Assembly: GCA_937873515.1 (NCBI GenBank)
Contig: CALMYB010000006.1
Coordinates: 248,001 to 312,000 of the forward strand
Source: an uncultured Acidobacteriota bacterium
GTDB taxonomy: Bacteria > Acidobacteriota > Blastocatellia > Pyrinomonadales > Pyrinomonadaceae
Length of the DNA stretch: 64,000 nucleotides
Direction of reading: 5' to 3'
In this document: one piece after another, positions 58,004 to 64,000 of the stretch
How positions within the stretch are numbered: position 1 is the first letter of the stretch
How the letters are laid out: every line of letters starts with the position of its first letter
Notes under the pieces: generated by a model
Told to the model about the DNA's origin: nothing
What the model saw: the letters and a program-made list of their open reading frames with translations, nothing else
Database searches by the model: none
Translations under genes and position numbers: made by a program

Positions 58004-58158
58004 ATTGTAAATTGTGAATGGTAAATAGTGAATCGTGAATGGTAAATAGTGAATCGTTAATAGGATGAACGATCCATCACTCATCACTCACCACTCGCCA
58101 CTCACAATTAACCATTCACGATTCACGATTTACGATTCACGACCAACAATTTACAATA
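58004..58158. repeat. inverted array of GTGAATCGTGAAT-like words
   Basis: The left half (58004-58057) repeats GTGAATGGTAAATAGTGAATCG-type words; the right half (58101-58158) carries their complements (ATTCACGATTTACGATTCAC). Together they could fold into a long imperfect hairpin between thyA and the next gene. In-frame codons upstream of 58170 are part of this repeat and not coding. Confidence 0.7.
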
Positions 58159-58169
58159 AAACCGGTGTT

Positions 58170-58667
58170 ATGAGCAGCAATCTAGAGGTCAGCTTCAATT
58201 CGCCGCAATGCGGTTGGATGTCGGTAGGTTTCAAGAACGGGACGAGCGAGTTCCATACGACGACGGCTCACGCTCCGCACGCAGATGCGCTCGGCGAACT
58301 GCTCGAAATACTCACGTCGCTGCTTGACGGCAGCGTCGAGCCGGAAGGGCGCGTACTGCACTGGAATCGCGACCCTGAGGAGTATGACTTTCGCTTCGCT
58401 CCGGTCGACGGTGAAGTGTTGTTTGAGGTTTACGAGTACCCGGACGATGGACGAGAGGCAGGTGAACGCGAAATGGTCTTTTCACACACAGGCGATGCTG
58501 AACAACTTTGCGATGCCTTCGCCGGTACGTTCGGACAACTCTACGAAGACCGCAACACCGACGATTTCGAATTCAATTGGCATCAACCATTCCCAGTCGC
58601 CGCGTATGAACGTTTCACGGCGGCGATCGCAAAGAACGTCTATGACCAGAGACGAGATCAAGAGTGA
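58170..58667 (+). CDS. conserved-looking hypothetical protein, acidic
   Basis: A 165-residue acidic protein that I do not recognise. I start at MSSNLEV (58170), because the longer frame from 58065 translates the inverted repeat. There are no transmembrane segments or signal peptide. Codon use and amino-acid pattern (GWMSVGFKNGTSEFHTTTAHAP, EFNWHQPFPVAAYERF) look like a real soluble protein. It lies just before the transposase unit. Confidence 0.6.
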   Translation: MSSNLEVSFNSPQCGWMSVGFKNGTSEFHTTTAHAPHADALGELLEILTSLLDGSVEPEGRVLHWNRDPEEYDFRFAPVDGEVLFEVYEYPDDGREAGEREMVFSHTGDAEQLCDAFAGTFGQLYEDRNTDDFEFNWHQPFPVAAYERFTAAIAKNVYDQRRDQE

Positions 58668-58693
58668 TCGATTCCTTCTTTGTCCATTTCCTA

Positions 58694-58759
58694 GCTCCGT
58701 AGGAGCGGAATGTTTGTAGCACCATCTTCTAAATACAGCCTCGGAGCTCCGTTAGGAGC
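58694..58759. repeat. left pair of REP-like palindromes flanking the transposase
   Basis: GCTCCGTAGGAGC (58694-58706) is followed by GGAATGTTTGTAGCA, and GCTCCGTTAGGAGC (58746-58759) by GACAC. The transposase start codon is 10 nt after the second palindrome. Both are mirrored on the right side. Confidence 0.8.
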
Positions 58760-58768
58760 GACACAAAT

Positions 58769-59227
58769 ATGGCGAATACCTACTCCCAGATCTATATCCA
58801 AGTCATCTTTGCGGTTGAAGCACGGGATTCATTGCTACACCCTTCTTGGAAAGAGGAACTATTTAAATACATAGGAGGAGTAGTGAAGAAGAAAGGCCAG
58901 AAGCTCTTCGCGATCGGTGGCGTCGCCGACAATATCCATATACTCATCGGAATTGCGCCAAACATCTCGATCTCCGACCTTGTGAGGGACATAAAGGCAA
59001 ATTCAAGTAAGTTTATAAATGACCACAAGTACGTTCGCGGGCAGTTCCGTTGGCAAGAAGGCTTTGGCGCGTTTTCGTATTCGCGTTCGCATCTCAATGC
59101 CGTCGCGAAGTATGTGCTGAATCAAGAGGCGCATCATTTGAAGCGGTCGTTCAAAGATGAATATCTGAGATTGCTAAAGCGTTTTGATGTCGAGTACGAA
59201 GAGAAGTATCTTTTCAAGTGGATCTAA
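58769..59227 (+). CDS. IS200/IS605-family Y1 transposase (TnpA-like)
   Basis: A 152-residue single-domain HUH transposase that would cut single-stranded DNA at hairpins. MANTYSQIYIQVIFAV, DIKANSSKFIN, WQEGFGAFSYS and KYVLNQEAHH (the Tyr here is the expected nucleophile) are family motifs. The first His of the HUH metal site is Asn: DNIHIL at 54-59 instead of DHxHxL. Activity may therefore be lost or altered. It is framed by REP-like palindromes on both sides. Confidence 0.88.
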   Translation: MANTYSQIYIQVIFAVEARDSLLHPSWKEELFKYIGGVVKKKGQKLFAIGGVADNIHILIGIAPNISISDLVRDIKANSSKFINDHKYVRGQFRWQEGFGAFSYSRSHLNAVAKYVLNQEAHHLKRSFKDEYLRLLKRFDVEYEEKYLFKWI

Positions 59228-59253
59228 GTAGTTGGTGTATTGCGTCAGGTGTC

Positions 59254-59318
59254 GCTCCTACGGAGCTTAGTCGGTGTTTCGGCGTTCGTTGCTACAAACA
59301 TGTGGCTCCTACGGAGCC
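59254..59318. repeat. right pair of REP-like palindromes flanking the transposase
   Basis: GCTCCTACGGAGC (59254-59266) and GGCTCCTACGGAGCC (59304-59318), the latter preceded by GCTACAAACAT. They mirror the left pair. The remaining 110 nt before the next gene show nothing I can name. Confidence 0.8.
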
Positions 59319-59429
59319 GAAGCAAGTTGAATGGTAAGGAAGTAGATCGCAACATTGTTTGATGGTTTGAAGGGTGAAGCTTTGCGCATTGTGAGTGTAT
59401 CTTTAGGTCTATTGCGATCTTATTTTTGA

Positions 59430-60422
59430 ATGAAAGAAAAACTGCTCGATCTTCTTGCGTGTCCTGTTTGCGGCGGCGATCTGCTGGTCGCCTATGTGTC
59501 GCAATATGAAGAGAAGGAAATCATTGACGGCGTTCTGACGTGCAGGAAGTGCGACCGTGAATACAAGGTTGTTCGCGGTGTGCCGCGTTTTGCAGACCTT
59601 GGAAAGGTTGAGAGCGACAAGGCCGCGACGGCCGAGAATTTCGGCTGGCAATGGACGAATTTCACGCAAGAGGACGAAAAGTATAACGATCAGTTCCTCG
59701 GCTGGCTGCAGCCCGTAAAACCTGATTTCTTCGAGGGCAAGATCGTGCTCGAAGGCGGGTGCGGCAAGGGGCGGCATACTAAACTTGCGGCGGAATGGGG
59801 TGCAAAGGAGATCGTCGGTATCGATCTTGGAGCCGGCGTCGAATCGGCATTCGCCTTGACACGAAGTATGCCGAACGCGCACATCATTCAATGCGATATC
59901 TTCAAGCTTCCGTTAAAGAAAGCCTTTGATTACGCGTTCAGCGTCGGCGTTCTGCATCATACGCCGGATCCGAAAAAGGCGTTCCTATCGCTCGCCGGCA
60001 AGGTCAAGAAAGGCGGTTCGATCTCGGCTTGGATCTATGGTGCGGAGAACAACGAATGGATCACGAAATATGTCGATCCAGTCCGCACGAGTTTTACTTC
60101 GCAGATCTCGCAGCCCGTTCTTTATCAGCTCTCGAAGCTTCCTACGCTCGGGCTGTTTCTAACGACAAAGCTCGTATATCGCCCGATGAACGCGGCGGCA
60201 AAGCCGGTGGCGAACCGCCTTTTTTACAACGATTATCTCAACCACCTCGGCAGTTTCGGCTGGCGGGAGCAGCACAATATCGTGTTCGACCATCTGGTCG
60301 CACCGACGGCGTTCTACATCTCGAAAGACGAATTTGCGACGTGGTGGAAAGAACTCGATGCGGAAGATGTCAAGATCATCTGGCACAATCAGAATAGCTG
60401 GTGCGGATTTGGAAGGATCTGA
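59430..60422 (+). CDS. methyltransferase with N-terminal Trm112-like zinc ribbon
   Basis: A 330-residue protein. The first 55 residues resemble Trm112 (LLACPVCGGDLL then LTCRKCDREYKVVRGVPRF) with four Cys for zinc. The SAM-binding domain follows: VLEGGCGKGRHTKLAAEWGA (about 107-126) is motif I, VGIDLG motif II and VGVLHHTPDPKKAF a later conserved loop. Substrate is unknown; similar proteins act on lipids or cell-surface sugars. It is first of three plus-strand genes with short gaps. Confidence 0.82.
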   Translation: MKEKLLDLLACPVCGGDLLVAYVSQYEEKEIIDGVLTCRKCDREYKVVRGVPRFADLGKVESDKAATAENFGWQWTNFTQEDEKYNDQFLGWLQPVKPDFFEGKIVLEGGCGKGRHTKLAAEWGAKEIVGIDLGAGVESAFALTRSMPNAHIIQCDIFKLPLKKAFDYAFSVGVLHHTPDPKKAFLSLAGKVKKGGSISAWIYGAENNEWITKYVDPVRTSFTSQISQPVLYQLSKLPTLGLFLTTKLVYRPMNAAAKPVANRLFYNDYLNHLGSFGWREQHNIVFDHLVAPTAFYISKDEFATWWKELDAEDVKIIWHNQNSWCGFGRI

Positions 60423-60427
60423 ATTCT

Positions 60428-61069
60428 ATGAAGTTTGATGACGGCATCGATAAGAAATATCGCGATTCGGTCAACGCGGCTTTCGACACGATAATGAAGG
60501 TCGGCGACGACGAGCATCGGATGTATATCGGCGAGATACTCGACTCCGAGATGCTTATCCGCGTGCGTCCTGTTAGCGAGATCAACGCGTCGGGCGTAAC
60601 GGGCGTGATAAGCGCGGTGAAGACGAACTACGATCTTGCGACCGAGCGGCTAAGTTTGCGCGACGCTCTCGGCCTTATTTACATCGCGATCGCAGAAGAG
60701 ACGATCGACACAGGCGGGCAACGCGGCTGCGAGGGTACGCTCGTTCACGAAGGCCGCCACGCGTATGATTTTGCGGCCATGATCGAGAGCCATTCGAACG
60801 CCGATATGAACCCGCTCGGTGTTCTTGACCCGACGCTCTACGACCTCGAATGGAATGCGCATAAGGCCGCGGGCAACTATATGCTTCGCGTCGGAAAGAC
60901 CGATTATCTGGACGAAGGCCTCGGTCTGATGATACTTTGCAATGGCAAGAATGGTGACTGCGAGGTCGATGACGACGGTATTCGCCGCCGCTTGAATGAA
61001 AGCTACGGCCTCATCGCCGACAGCAGAACCGGCCCGCTCGCGACAAAGATGCTAGGGATCGTTGTCTAA
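60428..61069 (+). CDS. hypothetical protein with HExxH motif
   Basis: A 213-residue protein that I do not recognise. TLVHEGRHAYDFAAM (about 101-115) contains HEGRH, an HExxH zinc-protease-like motif, within a helical context. A glutamate-rich helix follows (DLEWNAHKAAGNYML), which could supply a third ligand as in gluzincins. There is no signal peptide. It lies 5 nt after one methyltransferase gene and 9 nt before another. Confidence 0.7.
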   Translation: MKFDDGIDKKYRDSVNAAFDTIMKVGDDEHRMYIGEILDSEMLIRVRPVSEINASGVTGVISAVKTNYDLATERLSLRDALGLIYIAIAEETIDTGGQRGCEGTLVHEGRHAYDFAAMIESHSNADMNPLGVLDPTLYDLEWNAHKAAGNYMLRVGKTDYLDEGLGLMILCNGKNGDCEVDDDGIRRRLNESYGLIADSRTGPLATKMLGIVV

Positions 61070-61078
61070 ACGGAACAA

Positions 61079-61873
61079 ATGGCAAACGCAGCTTTACCAA
61101 GGGAAATGCAGCAGCATACGTACGCCATTATGGATGGCGTCGAGGATACGCATTGGTGGTTCGTCGGGCGGCGTGCGATCCTTGAGAGCTTTTTGAAGAG
61201 GATCGTTGTAGGCCTTTCAAATTCGACAGGCTCAAGGACTGCGGACGAGGGCGTCCGCGTTCCGTTACGCATTCTCGATGTCGGCTGCGGCACGGGAGCG
61301 AACATCAAGATGCTCTCGCAATTCGGCGAGGCCGCGGGAGTGGATGTGTCGGACGACGCGCTCGAGTTCTGCCGCAAGAAAGGCCTAAAGGTTGAGAAAG
61401 GTACGGCCGAGGAACTTCCGTTCGCGGACGAGAGCTTCGATCTTACGACGGCGCTTGATGTGATCGAACATCTTGACGACGATATCGCAGGCCTCAAGGA
61501 AATGTTCCGTGTGACAAGAAAAGGCGGACGTTCGCTCATCTTTGTGCCCGCCTTTATGTGGCTCTGGGGCGTGCAGGATGACATTTCGCACCACCGCATT
61601 CGCTACACGAAACGCCAAATAGTTGACCGGCTGAAAGCTGCCGGCTACGAGATCGAGCGTGCCACGTACGCGAATTTCACGTTCTTTACGCCGATTCTCG
61701 GGGGCCGAACGATTATGAAACTCACGGGTGTAAAGCCCGAATCCGAGAACAACATCAATGTCTCCGCTTTGAACGGCCTTTTCGGCAAGCTGTTCTCCGC
61801 CGAACGCTTTTGGCTAAAGAATCTCGATTTTCCTTTCGGCGTGTCGATCGTCGTCGTCGCAAGGAAAGGATAG
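61079..61873 (+). CDS. class I SAM-dependent methyltransferase
   Basis: A 264-residue Methyltransf_11-type enzyme. Motif I is LDVGCGTGANIKML (about 63-76), and LTTALDVIEHLDDD is motif IV. The segment FVGRRAILESFL before motif I and GVQDDISHHRIRYTKRQI after it are typical of a lipid- or polyprenol-modifying subgroup. Substrate cannot be told. Confidence 0.82.
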   Translation: MANAALPREMQQHTYAIMDGVEDTHWWFVGRRAILESFLKRIVVGLSNSTGSRTADEGVRVPLRILDVGCGTGANIKMLSQFGEAAGVDVSDDALEFCRKKGLKVEKGTAEELPFADESFDLTTALDVIEHLDDDIAGLKEMFRVTRKGGRSLIFVPAFMWLWGVQDDISHHRIRYTKRQIVDRLKAAGYEIERATYANFTFFTPILGGRTIMKLTGVKPESENNINVSALNGLFGKLFSAERFWLKNLDFPFGVSIVVVARKG

Positions 61874-61900
61874 GAATAATCAGCTTCAATAAGGTCTGCT

Positions 61901-62932
61901 TTACGCGAAAAAACTCTTCGCTTGGAAGACATGCGCTTCCGGATATTTTGAACTAGTGACCGTATAAGAGAAACCTTTCTGAATGGCAAATGCGCCGATC
62001 ACTCCTGTCTTCGAAAGAGCAACGAAACCGACCTGCATCTCCTTTGCCTTTTTGGGATCGCGTTTAACGACGCGTCGAACCGCCTCGCGGCACGCGGCCT
62101 CGGGCGAGCGGCCGAGACGCATTTGCTCGATGACGGTATGCGTGCCGCAAGTGCGTATGACCTCTTCGCCGACACCGCTGGATGTTGCGGCCCCGACCTC
62201 GTCATCGACAAAAAGCCCGGCGCCGATGATCGGCGAATCTCCCACGCGGCCTCGGATCTTGAACGCCATCCCGCTCGTCGTTACCATTCCGGCCAGATGT
62301 CCTTTTGCGTCCAATGCGATCGTGCCCATAGTGTCGTGATTAAATGAGCCGTCGTCAAAAATATACGGCGGCGGCATGAGACGCGACGTGCTTTTGCGGT
62401 TCTCGATATTGATCACGGGGTGATATTTGGATTTTTCGAGCCACTTTTTCCATTCCTTTTCGGCGTCGGGCGAGAGTTCGCCGGATTCGAGCGGAAAGCC
62501 CTGCGAGACCGCGAATTCCTGCGCGCCTATGCCGGACAGAAGAACGTGCGGTGTATTCTCCATCACCTTTCGGGCTACCGAGACGGGATGCTTGATCCTT
62601 TCGAGAAAGGAGACCGCGCCGCAGTCGCCATTGCCCTTCATAATGCTCGAATCGAGAGTGACCTTGCCGTCGCGATCCGGCCATGCCGCGAGCCCGACGC
62701 AGCAGCTCGGCTCGTCTTCGCTTGCACGGCCGCCTGCCTCGACGGCGTCGAGCGACGCTCCGCCTTTCTCAAGGATCGGCCAGGCCGCACCGTTCGACGT
62801 GCGGCCGCTGTCCCACGTCGAAACAACGACAGGCAGTTTCGCAGCTTTCGGCCTTGTATCGGCAAGGACTCGGCTTGCCGCCAGCAGCGGAAGGCCGATC
62901 ACGGGAAGTTCAAGAAAACGTCGTCTGTTCAT
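61901..62932 (-). CDS. Tat-exported N4-(beta-N-acetylglucosaminyl)-L-asparaginase / isoaspartyl peptidase family enzyme
   Basis: A 343-residue Ntn-hydrolase precursor. The N-terminus MNRRRFLELPVIGLPLLAASRVLA is a twin-arginine signal. The family cleaves itself at a Thr that becomes the nucleophile; here it is Thr201 in FNHDTMGTIALD. RVGDSPIIGAGLFVDDEVGAATSSG binds the substrate. It removes asparagine from glycosylated or isomerised peptides. The expected place of action is the periplasm. Confidence 0.9.
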   Translation of the reverse strand: MNRRRFLELPVIGLPLLAASRVLADTRPKAAKLPVVVSTWDSGRTSNGAAWPILEKGGASLDAVEAGGRASEDEPSCCVGLAAWPDRDGKVTLDSSIMKGNGDCGAVSFLERIKHPVSVARKVMENTPHVLLSGIGAQEFAVSQGFPLESGELSPDAEKEWKKWLEKSKYHPVINIENRKSTSRLMPPPYIFDDGSFNHDTMGTIALDAKGHLAGMVTTSGMAFKIRGRVGDSPIIGAGLFVDDEVGAATSSGVGEEVIRTCGTHTVIEQMRLGRSPEAACREAVRRVVKRDPKKAKEMQVGFVALSKTGVIGAFAIQKGFSYTVTSSKYPEAHVFQAKSFFA

Positions 62933-63028
62933 AAAGGGAAAACCTCACAACGAATTTAGCCTAAGGCGGCTCAATTATGATTTACTCTATCTCGGGATTA
63001 CAGTATCTAGTTTGCTGTATTTTTGACG

Positions 63029-64000
63029 ATGGATACAAGACAGAACGTCAATAAAGCTGAAGACACCGAGATCTCTCTCTTTTTGCCAGTGCTCGATGAG
63101 GAAGAGAATCTACGGCCGATGCACGCAAAGATCGCGGCCGCCCTCGCCGAACTCGATCGCAAGGCGGAGATCATCTTCGTTGACGACGGTTCGACCGACC
63201 GCTCGCTCGCGATACTGAAGGAGATCGCGGAAAAGGACGATCGTGTCCGCGTCATCAGCCTGCGGCGAAATTACGGTCAGACCGCAGCGATGGCCGCCGG
63301 CATAGACGCCGCAAAGGGTGAGATCCTGATCCCGATGGATGCCGATCTGCAGAATGATCCGGCCGACATCAAGAGGCTGCTTGAAAAGCTCGACGAAGGC
63401 TTCGACGTTGTCTCCGGTTGGCGAAAGAACCGTCAGGATAAGCTGATCTCACGCAAAATTCCGTCGCAGATCGCCAACCGCATCATCTCCTGGATCGGCG
63501 GCGTGCATCTGCACGATTACGGCTGCAGTTTGAAGGCATATCGCCGCGACGTGCTGCAGGACGTGCGGCTCTACGGCGAAATGCACCGCTTCATTCCGAT
63601 CTATGCGAGCTGGGCCGGAGCGAGAGTTACCGAAATTCCCGTCGATCATCACGCCCGCACGATGGGCAAATCGAAATACGGTATTTCGCGGACCGTGAAG
63701 GTGATCTTTGATCTGATGACGATCAAATTCATGGCGTCGTATCAGACAAAACCGATCTATGTTTTCGGCACGTTCGGGATGCTTGCGTTCTTTCTGTCTC
63801 TCATCGCGGGCATCTGGGCGATCGTGCTCAAGATCGAGGGAACATCGTTCATCCTGACGCCATTGCCCGTCATCACCGTCGTAATGCTCGCGATCTCCGT
63901 ACAGTTCTTCCTGATGGGCCTGCTCGCGGAACTCCTCGTGCGCACTTACCACGAATCACAGGACAAGGCGATCTACGCGGTGCGGGAAAGGGTCGGGTTT
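63029..64000 (+). CDS. glycosyltransferase family 2, DPM1/GtrB type (3' end outside window)
   Basis: At least 324 residues, open at the window edge. The GT-A domain has LFLPVLDEEENL (17-28), IIFVDDGSTDRS, LRRNYGQTAAMAAGID and the DxD-type PMDADLQNDP. It ends with GKSKYGISRT and two C-terminal membrane helices (about 249-271 and 283-310). Such enzymes load a sugar onto polyprenyl phosphate. The end is probably within a few codons of the window border. Confidence 0.9.
   Translation, partial: MDTRQNVNKAEDTEISLFLPVLDEEENLRPMHAKIAAALAELDRKAEIIFVDDGSTDRSLAILKEIAEKDDRVRVISLRRNYGQTAAMAAGIDAAKGEILIPMDADLQNDPADIKRLLEKLDEGFDVVSGWRKNRQDKLISRKIPSQIANRIISWIGGVHLHDYGCSLKAYRRDVLQDVRLYGEMHRFIPIYASWAGARVTEIPVDHHARTMGKSKYGISRTVKVIFDLMTIKFMASYQTKPIYVFGTFGMLAFFLSLIAGIWAIVLKIEGTSFILTPLPVITVVMLAISVQFFLMGLLAELLVRTYHESQDKAIYAVRERVGF

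Larger units (their letters stand above)
58694..59318 (+). mobile_element. IS200/IS605-like unit with REP-type ends
   Basis: The unit consists of the single transposase gene framed by inverted palindrome pairs. The outer ends GCTCCGTAGGAGC-GGAATGTTTGTAGC and GCTACAAACATGT-GGCTCCTACGGAGCC are reverse complements in arrangement; the inner ends are CGGAGCTCCGTTAGGAGCGACAC-like against GTGTCGCTCCTACGGAGC. This is the layout of REP-associated tyrosine transposases. No TnpB gene or cargo is present. Confidence 0.7.

Overview
The window reads as a chromosomal segment of an Acidobacteriota-like bacterium, probably of the Blastocatellia type. This is inferred, not proven. The pointers are a VWFA-related protein of the kind expanded in Acidobacteria (54934-55839), an alternative complex III operon, moderate GC, and many palindromic intergenic repeats.

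Region 1 (1-17.3 kb, mostly minus strand) is respiratory. An Rrf2-type Fe-S regulator leads an uninterrupted minus-strand run: diheme cytochrome c (narC-like), narG, narH, narJ, narI, then actA-actB-actC-actD-actE-actF of alternative complex III (ACIII). Gaps are at most about 25 nt and several genes overlap, so nitrate reductase and the quinol:cytochrome c oxidoreductase are probably co-transcribed. A PAS-LuxR regulator with a Cys cluster is divergent from it. At the left edge lies a 3'-truncated tyrosine phenol-lyase/tryptophanase gene, with a frameshifted remnant of a second copy head-to-head beside it.

Region 2 (17.3-23.6 kb) holds tRNA-Cys, tRNA-Gly and housekeeping genes: a peptide-type ABC binding protein, a NagZ-like glycosidase, a HIT protein and mutS.

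Region 3 (23.8-43.9 kb, plus strand) is a Wzx/Wzy-type surface polysaccharide locus. It encodes a Wza-like exporter, a Wzc-like tyrosine kinase, a flippase, a polymerase and a WecA/WbpL-type initiating transferase. It also has several glycosyltransferases and precursor pathways for a GDP-mannose 3,5-epimerase product, ADP-heptose (with a rare HldE2-GmhA fusion) and a UDP-L-amino sugar (CapE/RmlD-like/WecB).

Region 4 (43.9-46.3 kb) is the most unusual part. An HPr-kinase-like protein is translationally coupled to the end of the polysaccharide operon. Next comes a small protein joining a PqqD-like domain, an internal twin-arginine signal and a six-cysteine tail, and then a nucleotidyltransferase-like protein. 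This looks like a peptide maturation and export module that I cannot assign to a known class.

Region 5 (46.2-64 kb) has tsaB, rimI, ssb, trxB, thyA, an enoyl-CoA hydratase, an OmpA/PEGA protein with a repeated N-terminal motif, methyltransferases and a Tat-dependent asparaginase-family enzyme. It also holds a 1.9-kb gene-free stretch of nested repeats next to tRNA-Ala, and an IS200/IS605-like transposase framed by REP-like palindromes that recur in that repeat region. A GT2 glycosyltransferase runs off the right edge.
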